NCBI GenBank assembly: GCA_039030125.1 | Contig: JBCCEV010000039.1 | Location: forward strand, 1-27,615 | Source: JBCCEV01 sp039030125 | GTDB lineage: Bacteria > Pseudomonadota > Gammaproteobacteria > Ga0077536 | Direction of reading: 5' to 3' | Length of the DNA stretch: 27,615 bases | Part shown: positions 7,059 through 14,473 of the stretch, one piece after another | Position numbering within the stretch: the stretch's first letter is position 1 | Layout of the letters: each line of letters begins with the position of its first letter | Position numbers and translations under genes: made by a program | Notes under the pieces: model-generated | What the model was told of the DNA's origin: nothing | What the model saw: the letters and a program-made list of their open reading frames with translations, nothing else | Database searches by the model: none

Positions 7059-7850
7059 ATGAAAACGACGATGGATATCAATTGCGACATGGGAGAGAGT
7101 TTCGGCAATTGGAACATGGGTAACGACGAAGCGATGATGTCGCGGATCACCACCGCCAATGTCGCTTGCGGCTTCCACGCCAGTGATCCCGTGACGATGC
7201 TGGAGACGGTGAAGCTTGCCAAGGCGCATAATATCGCCGTCGGCTCACACCCCGGTTTACCCGATCTCCTCGGTTTCGGACGCCGTGCGATGAACATCAC
7301 GCCCGAGGACGCCTACGCTTACGTTATTTATCAAACCGGGGCACTGCAAGCCTCACTCGCGGTGCATGGTATGACCCTTCATCACGTCAAACCGCATGGG
7401 GCGTTCTACTCGGTGCTGCGCACCGAAGAAGCATTGGCCGAGGCCGTCGCCGACGCAATCGCTGCCTTGCCGGACGTGCCGATGCTTTATTGGCCAGCGC
7501 CCACCGATGCCGCCTTGCCGAGCGCCGCCGCCAAAAAAGGCATTCGAGTGGTGGGGGAAATCTATCCGGATCTCAGTTACAACGCCGATGGCTCACTCCG
7601 GCTGCAACGCGAAAAACACGAAACCGATGTTGACTTTGCTGCCGCCCAAGTCAAACGCTTTGTTGAAACGGGCCAGGTCGAAGCGCATGACGGCGCTTTG
7701 GTGAGCCTGGAAGCTGAAAGTATATGCATCCACGGTGATGGACCGAACTGCACTGAAGTTGGCGACGCGGTCCGGCAAATGCTGGCTGATTTAGGGTGCA
7801 GCATCAAACCGTTGATGCCCGAAGGTCACAAACAAAAACAGGCTGCCTGA
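7059..7850 (+). CDS. pxpA: LamB/YcsF family protein, 5-oxoprolinase subunit A homologue
   Basis: This 263-residue protein has the LamB/YcsF signatures: DINCDMGESFG at the N terminus, ACGFHASDP, GSHPGLPD and HVKPHGAFY, all polar active-site blocks of this TIM-barrel-like family. With PxpB and PxpC it forms the ATP-dependent 5-oxoprolinase that opens pyroglutamate to glutamate. PxpB and PxpC genes are not nearby. Instead it leads an operon with a luciferase-like monooxygenase (1 base apart) and a VOC protein, so a different substrate is possible. GGAGA six bases before the ATG supports the start. Confidence 0.9.
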   Translation: MKTTMDINCDMGESFGNWNMGNDEAMMSRITTANVACGFHASDPVTMLETVKLAKAHNIAVGSHPGLPDLLGFGRRAMNITPEDAYAYVIYQTGALQASLAVHGMTLHHVKPHGAFYSVLRTEEALAEAVADAIAALPDVPMLYWPAPTDAALPSAAAKKGIRVVGEIYPDLSYNADGSLRLQREKHETDVDFAAAQVKRFVETGQVEAHDGALVSLEAESICIHGDGPNCTEVGDAVRQMLADLGCSIKPLMPEGHKQKQAA

Positions 7851-7851
7851 T

Positions 7852-8883
7852 ATGCGTTTTGGCCTTACCTTCGCCCACCAGGCGCCGCCCGGATCGGGCG
7901 TCGCCTGGCACGAGCCCTATGACGACATGCTCAAATGCCTGCCGCGCGCGGAGGAGTTGGGCTATTCATCGTGTTTTCAGGTTTCGCATCATGCGCAAAC
8001 AGACGGGCTATGCCCGGGCCCACTAATTTCAATGGCCGGGGCGGCCGCGGTCACCGAGAAGATGCGGATCGGCACGGGCGTGCTGCTCGTCTCCCTTTAC
8101 GCCCCATTAAAGCTCGCCGAGGACATTGCCGTTCTCGACAACCTGTCCAACGGCCGTTTTGTTTTTGGGGTCGCTCCGGGATACGTAACCAAGGAATTCG
8201 AGGCACACGGGATCCCGCGTAAAGAAAGGGTCGGCCGCTTCGAGGAAGCACTAGACCTTATGACGTTGGCCTGGACGGAAGATACATTCTCGTTCGACGG
8301 TAAGTATTTCAGGGTGCCACAGACCACGCTCACTCCCAAACCCGTGCAAAAACCCCATCCGCCAATTTGGTACGGGGTTTCAGCCACCAAATCGCTGCAG
8401 CGCGCAGCGCGCCGCCACGCGGTGCAGATCATGTCACCGCGCTACGGCGTTGAAGAATTGCTGGCGCATTACAAACCCTATGAAGATGAAGCCAAGGCCA
8501 TCGGCTGGGAAATCCCGGAACGCCCTATCATGCGCGCCGGATTCATTGCCGAGACCCAAGAGAAAGCCGAAGCAATCGCAGAACCGGCGCTCAATTATCT
8601 CTTTACCGAACTCTATGGCGCCGCATCCGCCTCCGGGGACCGCGTATTGCGCGACGACCAAGGCAATCCCATCACCGATGCCAGCCAGGTTAGCTTCGAA
8701 ACGTTTAAAGAACGTTACGTGATCGGCACGCCCGAGAGCGCAATCGCCGAGCTTAAACAGTACGAGAAAGCAGTAAATCCAACCGAGATCGTCATGTGGA
8801 TGCATCTACCTAAGATTTCCGGCAAACATGCCATGGCAGCTACTGAATTGTTTGCCAAAGAGGTCATGCCAGCCTTCGGCTAG
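7852..8883 (+). CDS. Luciferase-like (LLM class) flavin-dependent monooxygenase
   Basis: This 343-residue bacterial-luciferase-family TIM barrel probably uses FMNH2 or F420 to oxidise an organic substrate. Family features are the N-terminal MRFGLTFAHQ strand, the KMRIGTGVLLVSLYAPLKLA block, LSNGRFVFGVAPGYVTKEFEAHG, the GRFEEALDLMTLAWTEDTFSFDGKYF helix region, and KPHPPIWYG. The cofactor and substrate cannot be told from sequence. It starts one base after the pxpA stop codon, and the VOC gene begins directly after its own stop codon, so the three genes are almost certainly one transcription unit. Confidence 0.92.
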   Translation: MRFGLTFAHQAPPGSGVAWHEPYDDMLKCLPRAEELGYSSCFQVSHHAQTDGLCPGPLISMAGAAAVTEKMRIGTGVLLVSLYAPLKLAEDIAVLDNLSNGRFVFGVAPGYVTKEFEAHGIPRKERVGRFEEALDLMTLAWTEDTFSFDGKYFRVPQTTLTPKPVQKPHPPIWYGVSATKSLQRAARRHAVQIMSPRYGVEELLAHYKPYEDEAKAIGWEIPERPIMRAGFIAETQEKAEAIAEPALNYLFTELYGAASASGDRVLRDDQGNPITDASQVSFETFKERYVIGTPESAIAELKQYEKAVNPTEIVMWMHLPKISGKHAMAATELFAKEVMPAFG

Positions 8884-9342
8884 GTGGATATCAAACGGAT
8901 CACCGAGGTTGGTGTTGCGGTTCGCGACCTAGAGGCCGCAACAACGCTCCTAGTCGACTTACTCGGCGCAACCGCAGGCCCGGTGACGATCGTTGATCGC
9001 TATCAGATGCGATTTCGAATGTGTCGAGTGGGCAAAATCGACTTCGAAATTATGGCGCCCTTAAGTGGCAAAGGCGTGATTGCCGAGTTCCTGGAATCTC
9101 GCGGCGAGGGTTTGCACCATATTGCTTTTGCCGTCGATAGTATCGACGACACGATGCGGTCCCTTACCCAAAAAGGCGTTCGCTTCGTTGATGATGCACC
9201 GATACGAGCACATTTAGATATCGTCGATTACGCCGGGCGTACATTCAGCGATGAGATTGAATTCGCGTTTTCATATCCCGCATCCTTGTTGGGGATCTTG
9301 TTCGAGTTCATCCAATATCCCGAAGGCTATCAGTCGCCATAA
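8884..9342 (+). CDS. VOC family protein, methylmalonyl-CoA epimerase-like
   Basis: This 152-residue protein has two vicinal-oxygen-chelate repeats and the overall pattern of methylmalonyl-CoA epimerase: ITEVGVAVRDLEAA, then GEGLHHIAFAVDSIDD and a C-terminal GILFEFIQ. The second-repeat ligands are present (His79, Glu141), but the first ligand, normally His in DHIGIAV, is Glu8 here. It is therefore probably not a standard epimerase; it may bind metal differently or act on another substrate with the monooxygenase. The GTG start abuts the preceding TAG with no gap, implying translational coupling. It converges on the alcohol dehydrogenase gene. Confidence 0.85.
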   Translation: MDIKRITEVGVAVRDLEAATTLLVDLLGATAGPVTIVDRYQMRFRMCRVGKIDFEIMAPLSGKGVIAEFLESRGEGLHHIAFAVDSIDDTMRSLTQKGVRFVDDAPIRAHLDIVDYAGRTFSDEIEFAFSYPASLLGILFEFIQYPEGYQSP

Positions 9343-9401
9343 CGATTTTCCCTCTGGCGTGCCGCCTCTTTGACCGCGAACATACGCCAGCGAGAACAGT
9401 C

Positions 9402-10490
9402 CTAACTGTCGTAAACGATCACGCCGCGGGCATTGACCCCGCTTTCGAGATCGGCGAACGCCTCGGGTGCTTCATGGATACTGTAGGTACGGGTCACCAA
9501 GCTATCGAGATCGAGTTTTCCGCTGCCGTATAAATCGAGATACATCGGAAAATCGACCTTGAAGTTGGCGCTGCCATACATGCAGCCTTTAATGGTTTTG
9601 GCCATGAACGGCATGATCATCGCGTTGAATGAGAAGCGGTCGTCGGCGCGACCAACGCCCACCAACACCGCGGTGCCGTTCGCGCGCGTGGCTTTGACGC
9701 AGGCTTCAACCAGCTTGCCATTACCAACGACCTCAAACGCGTAATCGACGCCACCGCCCTCGGTCATAGCCTGAATTTCCTTGATCGAATCTCCGCCTGG
9801 CGTCACCGAGTCAGTGGCGCCAAAAGCTTTCGCCATCTCCATTTTCTCGGCTGATAAATCGACGGCAATGATCTTTGCGGCGCCCGCAATGCGCGCACCC
9901 TGGATCACATTAAGTCCGACCCCGCCGCAGCCAAACACCGCAACGGTTGACCCGGGCTCGACCTCGGCGGTTTTCAACGCCGCGCCGACCCCCGTGGTGA
10001 CACCGCAGCCTACCAGCGCTGCCGCCTTGAAGTCATAGGACTTGTCAATCGTCACCAGGCAGCTTGCGGGTACCACGCAGGCTTCGGCCATATTCCCAAG
10101 AAATGACATCACGGCGATTTCCTCGCCATTCATTTTGACCCTTGAGGTCCCGTCGATAAGCCCACCGTGTGGTTTATTGGCGCGGCACAAAAACGGCTCA
10201 GCCCGCAGGCAGTTGAAGCAATCACCGCAATTTGGAATGAACGACAACACCACATGGTCTCCCGGTGCGACGTTGGTCACGCCTTCCCCGATTTCCTCCA
10301 CCACCCCAGCGCCCTCATGCCCCAACACGGAGGGCAGCTTCCAGCGGATGGTGCCGTTAATAATGGAAAGGTCCGAATGGCAAATCCCAGTTGCTTTCAT
10401 ACGCACGAGGACCTCGCCGGCCTTCGGCGGGTCAAGCTCGACATCAACGACAGAAAAATTATCAACCTCGTGGGCAACAACGGCCTTCAT
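9402..10490 (-). CDS. Zinc-dependent alcohol dehydrogenase (MDR superfamily)
   Basis: This 362-residue medium-chain dehydrogenase catalyses reversible NAD(P)-linked oxidation of alcohols to aldehydes in the cytoplasm. Catalytic zinc ligands are visible at C37 (GICHSD), H58 and E59 (GHEGAG) and C162 (GCGVTTG). Structural zinc ligands are C88, C91, C94 and C102. The Rossmann motif GCGGVG is at 187-192, and an Asp (VDLS) after the second strand favours NAD+. The closest overall resemblance is to class III-like ADHs. GGAGG about 8 bases before the ATG supports the start. It is divergent from the amine dehydrogenase operon and may process its aldehyde product; that link is inference from position. 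Confidence 0.93.
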   Translation of the reverse strand: MKAVVAHEVDNFSVVDVELDPPKAGEVLVRMKATGICHSDLSIINGTIRWKLPSVLGHEGAGVVEEIGEGVTNVAPGDHVVLSFIPNCGDCFNCLRAEPFLCRANKPHGGLIDGTSRVKMNGEEIAVMSFLGNMAEACVVPASCLVTIDKSYDFKAAALVGCGVTTGVGAALKTAEVEPGSTVAVFGCGGVGLNVIQGARIAGAAKIIAVDLSAEKMEMAKAFGATDSVTPGGDSIKEIQAMTEGGGVDYAFEVVGNGKLVEACVKATRANGTAVLVGVGRADDRFSFNAMIMPFMAKTIKGCMYGSANFKVDFPMYLDLYGSGKLDLDSLVTRTYSIHEAPEAFADLESGVNARGVIVYDS

Positions 10491-10654
10491 GGGCGGACCT
10501 CCTCGACTTGGGTTCTTAGTGCTCTCGAAACGCGAGGCGGGAGCGTAACATTTTTGCGTTGATAAAGATCAGCCCCCAAGAGCCCGCCGCCATGCTAGTC
10601 GCGTCTCTAAACCCCTGTTAGCATTGACCAAGTTGCAGATCGAAAGGGGCAATA

Positions 10655-11797
10655 ATGCGCGTTCGTTTTTGGGTTGCCGCCCTCGTCCTGGCACTTTGCA
10701 CCACCGCTAATGCCGAACTTCAGCCGGAGAGGATGTTTTCCCGCACGTTGCCGGCGAAACCGAACCCACATTGGGTCTTCGTTAACGATTTGGTTTTCAA
10801 CCATATGGAAGCTGGAAAATCATTTTTGATCGACGCGGATTCGGGGCAAATGCTCGGCATGCTCTCAACCGGTTTCTTTTTTGAGTCGGTCATCTTGCCT
10901 TCCGACTACAGCGCGATTTATACCGCCGAGACTTACTTTAGTCGCGGCACGCGGGGTGAGCGCACCGATATTGTCGCAGTCTACAATCCGACAACGCTGT
11001 CACCGGACAGTGAAGTCATTATTCCCCCGAAACAAATCAGTGTGGTGCCTGTGGCTGGTCACGCCAACCTCAGCACTGACGATCGCTTCATGGCGCTGTA
11101 TAACTTTACGCCCGCGCAATCAGTTTCCCTTGTCGATGTCACAACGCAAAAATTTCTTGAAGAGTATGAAACGCCGGGATGCGCTGGCGTCTACACCGCC
11201 GGACCGCGAGCCTTCACGATGGTCTGCGGTAATGGGTCCATGCTGACCCTCGAGCTTGGTGACGACGGCAAGGTTGCATCAACGTCTCAGAGCGAGCCGT
11301 TTTTCGATCCCAATGAAGACATCGTCGATGATAAAGTCGCCCGCCACGGTGACATCTGGTTTTTCTTCACGATGTCGGGAGCAGTAAAACCCGTTGATAC
11401 CTCGCAAGGCAAACCGCAATTCCTGCCCGAGTGGCGCCTGTTCGATGATTCAACAACGGGATGGAAGCTCGGGGGTTTTCAGTACGCCACGATCAACCCA
11501 ACCACTAATGAACTGTACGTCCTCGTTCATGAGGGTGGTGAATGGACCCATAAAGATCCCGGTAAAAATGTGTGGGTTTACGATCTCGCAAGTAAGCAGC
11601 GCACGCGAACCATAGAGCTTGAGCATATTGCATTCTCGATAGAGGTCAGCAACGACGCTGAACCCTTGCTCTATACCGCCGACGCGGAACACTCGGGTTT
11701 GCACGTTTACGACGCACAAACGGGCCAACACTTGCGCGAAATCGCGGAAATTGGTTTTTCACCGGTGCTCCTTCAAGCAGTACCGCTGATCAAGTAA
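10655..11797 (+). CDS. aauB: Aromatic (aralkyl) amine dehydrogenase heavy chain
   Basis: This is the beta-propeller heavy chain of a TTQ-dependent amine dehydrogenase, which oxidatively deaminates primary amines to aldehydes in the periplasm. The precursor has 380 residues with a clear signal peptide cut after ALCTTANA. WVFVNDLVFNHMEAGKSFLID, AETYFSRGTRGERTDIVAVY and the C-terminal AEHSGLHVYDAQTG repeat are typical blade sequences of the MauB/AauB family. AAAGGGG before the ATG supports the start. It is the first gene of a B-E-D-A operon, the order known for both mau and aau clusters. Assignment as aralkylamine rather than methylamine type rests mainly on the light chain. Confidence 0.92.
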   Translation: MRVRFWVAALVLALCTTANAELQPERMFSRTLPAKPNPHWVFVNDLVFNHMEAGKSFLIDADSGQMLGMLSTGFFFESVILPSDYSAIYTAETYFSRGTRGERTDIVAVYNPTTLSPDSEVIIPPKQISVVPVAGHANLSTDDRFMALYNFTPAQSVSLVDVTTQKFLEEYETPGCAGVYTAGPRAFTMVCGNGSMLTLELGDDGKVASTSQSEPFFDPNEDIVDDKVARHGDIWFFFTMSGAVKPVDTSQGKPQFLPEWRLFDDSTTGWKLGGFQYATINPTTNELYVLVHEGGEWTHKDPGKNVWVYDLASKQRTRTIELEHIAFSIEVSNDAEPLLYTADAEHSGLHVYDAQTGQHLREIAEIGFSPVLLQAVPLIK

Positions 11798-11803
11798 TGC
11801 GCC

Positions 11804-12352
11804 TTGATCGAATTTGACCCCATTATTGTTTTGGCGTGCCGCTATTCGCTCGCGCTGCTATTCGCTCATGCCGCCTGGACGAAATGGCGGGCGTTTCCTT
11901 ATTTCAGCGCGACGCTTAATGAGTATCGGCTGCTCCCTCCGGTTTTAGTGCCGAGCGCGGCAGCGGGGATCGTTGCCAGCGAGGCCGCGATCGCAGTCGG
12001 GGCGCTAGCATCCCCGACGGCGACATTCGCCATGGCCCTCGCAGCGATCCTATTGATTGTTTACATCAGCGCCATCGGCATTAATCTCACACGTGGGCGC
12101 AATGACATTGATTGCGGCTGCGGGGGCCCTGAATCCAAGCAAACTCTCAACGGGTGGCTGGTGGTCCGTAACCTGTTGCTCGTGATCACGGCGCTTGTGG
12201 GATCCGCTTCCCTGGTCCTGCGCCCCCTTACTGCCATCGACGCGTCGCTCATCGGCTTAGTGGTCCTCACCGCCACCGTTATCTATTTGGCGCTCGAACA
12301 ACTGCTTTCGAATCTGCCCAGGCTCGATGCGCTTGATGAAATTATGGAATAA
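11804..12352 (+). CDS. aauE: MauE-type membrane protein for amine dehydrogenase light chain assembly
   Basis: This 182-residue inner-membrane protein has about four hydrophobic segments (roughly 8-27, 47-68, 74-94, 118-165 as a pair). The conserved Cys pair is in DIDCGCGGPE (C104, C106). MauE works with MauD in export or disulfide maturation of the cysteine-rich light chain. The only in-frame start giving this length is TTG at 11804, six bases after the aauB stop. An ATG just upstream is out of frame and soon hits a stop. It is followed after two bases by aauD. Confidence 0.9.
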   Translation: MIEFDPIIVLACRYSLALLFAHAAWTKWRAFPYFSATLNEYRLLPPVLVPSAAAGIVASEAAIAVGALASPTATFAMALAAILLIVYISAIGINLTRGRNDIDCGCGGPESKQTLNGWLVVRNLLLVITALVGSASLVLRPLTAIDASLIGLVVLTATVIYLALEQLLSNLPRLDALDEIME

Positions 12353-12354
12353 GC

Positions 12355-12957
12355 GTGGAACAGGCCCTACTCATTTCAAACGCAATTCTGTGGGTGATGG
12401 TCATCGCACTCGCGATCACTGTGCTGGCGCTCGCCCGACAGGTCGGCGTGCTCTACGAGCGTATCGCGCCGGCTGGGGCACTGATGGTCGGGCACGGTCC
12501 TGAAGTTGGCGATCCGGCGCCGGTCTTCGAGGTGGATACCCTAGCCGGATCGCGGCTAAAACTTGGAGGCAATCGCGATGACGCTCGCAGTACCTTGCTC
12601 TTTTTCCTATCCAATAGCTGCCCGATCTGCGAAACGCTGATCCCAGTGTTGCACTCAATCCGCAAGACGGAGGCCGCCTGGTTGGATGTCGTATTGGCCA
12701 GCGACGGCACTCGCGAAGAACATGAGCTTTTTGTCGAAAATAAAGGGATCGGGGAATTCGACTATGTACTCTCGACCCAGCTTGGGCTTGGCTATCAGAT
12801 CGGTAAATTGCCCTATGCCGTGTTGATCGATGGTTCAGGTAAGATTAGCGCCAAGGGTTTAACCAATAACCGTGAGCACCTTGAAAGTTTGTTTACGGCG
12901 AAAGAATTAGGCGTCGCCTCGATCCAGGACTACGTCCATGGCAAAGATGTCGCCTAA
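12355..12957 (+). CDS. aauD: MauD-type thioredoxin-like disulfide protein
   Basis: This 200-residue protein has one N-terminal membrane anchor (residues 5-28) and a periplasmic thioredoxin-fold domain with the redox motif CPIC (C89 and C92). In mau clusters MauD is needed for stable, correctly disulfide-bonded light chain. GTG start at 12355, two bases after the aauE stop, suggests coupled translation. ISNSC-type context (FFLSNSCPICETLIP) and the downstream cis-Pro region KLPYAVLID are as expected. It probably assists oxidation or isomerisation of the 14-cysteine AauA. Confidence 0.92.
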   Translation: MEQALLISNAILWVMVIALAITVLALARQVGVLYERIAPAGALMVGHGPEVGDPAPVFEVDTLAGSRLKLGGNRDDARSTLLFFLSNSCPICETLIPVLHSIRKTEAAWLDVVLASDGTREEHELFVENKGIGEFDYVLSTQLGLGYQIGKLPYAVLIDGSGKISAKGLTNNREHLESLFTAKELGVASIQDYVHGKDVA

Positions 12958-12972
12958 TGCGAGGAGAATTCA

Positions 12973-13518
12973 ATGAAATGGTTTGATTTGTTTTTCGAAA
13001 AACGAGTTAGGAACCTCGCTCGCCAAACCTCGCGACGGAGCTTTCTTTCCAGGTTCGGGGTAGCGCTAGCCGGTGCGGGTGCCGCCGCCGTGCCCGCCTT
13101 ACCCGTTGCCCGTGCGGATTCGCCACGCTTACCACAGCCTGACGAATCGGGGATCGAGGGCGATCCAGGTAATCCGCAGACCTGTGACTACTGGCGTTAT
13201 TGTTCCATCGACGGCTTTCTTTGCGCTTGCTGTGGCGGCACGCAGAATTCTTGCCCGCCTGGGACCGAGCCGTCTCCGATCACTTGGATTGGCACCTGTC
13301 GCAATCCCGCCGATGGAAAAGACTACGTGATTTCCTACAACGATTGTTGTGGAAAAAGCGGTTGTGGCCGATGCTTTTGCAACACGAACCAAGGCGACAC
13401 GCCGATCCATCGCCCCACCCTCGACAACGATCTCAATTGGTGCTTGGGTACCAAGAGCAACGCTTACCATTGCTCCATCGGTGTGGTGATCGGAGCCGCA
13501 ACAGAGCCATTGCGCTAA
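12973..13518 (+). CDS. aauA: Aromatic (aralkyl) amine dehydrogenase light chain (TTQ subunit)
   Basis: This is the catalytic light chain, a 181-residue precursor with a Tat signal (SRRSFLSRFG followed by an Ala-rich core). The tryptophans that form tryptophan tryptophylquinone are W105 (PITWIGTC) and W156 (DLNWCLG), 51 residues apart as in the family. The catalytic base is Asp124 in SYNDCCGK. At the position of the conserved active-site Thr (Thr172 in Alcaligenes faecalis enzyme numbering) there is Ser168. There are 14 cysteines for disulfides. The stretch CDYWRYCSIDGFLCACCGG and the spacing resemble aromatic amine dehydrogenase more than methylamine dehydrogenase. A GAGGAGAA ribosome-binding site precedes the ATG. 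Confidence 0.95.
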   Translation: MKWFDLFFEKRVRNLARQTSRRSFLSRFGVALAGAGAAAVPALPVARADSPRLPQPDESGIEGDPGNPQTCDYWRYCSIDGFLCACCGGTQNSCPPGTEPSPITWIGTCRNPADGKDYVISYNDCCGKSGCGRCFCNTNQGDTPIHRPTLDNDLNWCLGTKSNAYHCSIGVVIGAATEPLR

Positions 13519-13538
13519 ATCCAGTTTCGACCACCAAC

Positions 13539-13946
13539 ATGACGCTGCGGTATCTAATCGTTGCGCTAGGATTAAGCGTCCATTCGGCTAGCGCTAACTC
13601 GCCACATGTCGACTTCATGCTTCACTGTCAGGGATGCCACCTTGCGGATGGCACTGGAACCCCTGGTATTGTGCCGCCATTGGTTGGCAAACTCGGTTTG
13701 TTTTTGCGCACGCAAACTGGGCGCGATTATTTGCTACGAGTCCCCGGCGTTGCGCAGTCTTCTCTGAGTGACGAACGCTTAGCAGCGGTGATGAATTGGG
13801 CTGTCGATTATTTTGACGCACCCGGTAAGCCAGCAGATTTCGAACCCTATAGCCCCGAAGAAGCCGGAAAGCTTCGCAGTCAAATATTGCGCTCGGTCAA
13901 AGAACTACGCATCGAGTTGATCGGCAATAACGCTGCTGACTACTGA
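13539..13946 (+). CDS. Small periplasmic c-type cytochrome of the amine dehydrogenase operon
   Basis: This 135-residue protein has a signal peptide ending near ASA-NS and one haem-binding CQGCH (C30, C33, H34). Methionines in the C-terminal half (AAVMNWAVDYF) are candidates for the sixth ligand. It begins 20 bases after aauA on the same strand and is the likely electron acceptor or relay for the TTQ enzyme, in the role played by amicyanin or azurin plus cytochrome elsewhere. The open frame extends far upstream over aauA; the ATG at 13539 is chosen because it starts the signal peptide. Its stop codon overlaps by 7 bases the end of the convergent PCu(A)C-like gene. Confidence 0.88.
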   Translation: MTLRYLIVALGLSVHSASANSPHVDFMLHCQGCHLADGTGTPGIVPPLVGKLGLFLRTQTGRDYLLRVPGVAQSSLSDERLAAVMNWAVDYFDAPGKPADFEPYSPEEAGKLRSQILRSVKELRIELIGNNAADY

Positions 13947-14473
13947 TCCGATCGGGGGTCTGGAATTTCATCAAAAGCGCCACGTTCGATGGCGCCCCGG
14001 ATCCGATCGCCCAAGTCGGGGGCATGAAAACGGCTCGTGAATTCGACCAGCACTGGCCCTCCATTTTCAAAGATCAACTCAACCTCGAATTTCGCGCCAG
14101 CGACCAGGGGCGCCGTGGTTTCTGTCAATTGGAGAAAATATCCTTGCTCAGAAAACTCAAGGCGGCGACCCAAGTTCGGAATATCAACCGCTTCAACCGC
14201 GGTAGTGACCGCTTGTCCATCCACAACGTCGACGCGCTGGAAAGTGGTGGCCCCACTGGCCACTGAGCTGCGGGCGCCGAGGAGCCGGTCGCTGGCGCCG
14301 TGATTTTCGATCTGAAAGAAAAGTTTGGCGATTCGCCCACCGCCAATCCGCACAGATGCCCACGGGTCGATGATCTTTAGACCGCCAGCATGAGTGATCT
14401 CAGTTGCTGATATCGTACTGGTCGCGAGCGCCAGTAAAACGCTAAAGCCAATGCGCCCTAGGTTGCTAGTCAC
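13940..14473 (-). CDS. PCu(A)C-fold periplasmic protein lacking the copper ligands
   Basis: This 177-residue protein has a signal peptide (FSVLLALATSTISATE) and the PCu(A)C domain outline: IDPWASV, then FFQIENHGASDRLLGA, VDIPNLGRRLEF and a final beta strand. PCu(A)C proteins deliver Cu(I) to cytochrome oxidase using a HX10MX21HXM motif. Here the four positions are not His or Met: LHE is replaced by TFQ, the MxM region by AVTT, and YHxML by YFLQL. Copper binding in the usual way is unlikely. The GTG at 14473 overlaps the stop of the upstream propeller gene (GTGACTAG), so the two are coupled. The longer frame with an upstream ATG has no signal-like N terminus. Confidence 0.75.
   Translation of the reverse strand: MTSNLGRIGFSVLLALATSTISATEITHAGGLKIIDPWASVRIGGGRIAKLFFQIENHGASDRLLGARSSVASGATTFQRVDVVDGQAVTTAVEAVDIPNLGRRLEFSEQGYFLQLTETTAPLVAGAKFEVELIFENGGPVLVEFTSRFHAPDLGDRIRGAIERGAFDEIPDPRSDQ

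Noticed and set aside
10624..10650. TTGACC as a -35 box for the amine dehydrogenase operon
   Set aside because: No -10-like hexamer lies at a suitable distance before the ribosome-binding site, so a promoter there is not supported.
13200..13538. Upstream extension of the cytochrome c frame over aauA
   Set aside because: The extension is the shadow of aauA in another frame. The signal peptide begins at the ATG at 13539.
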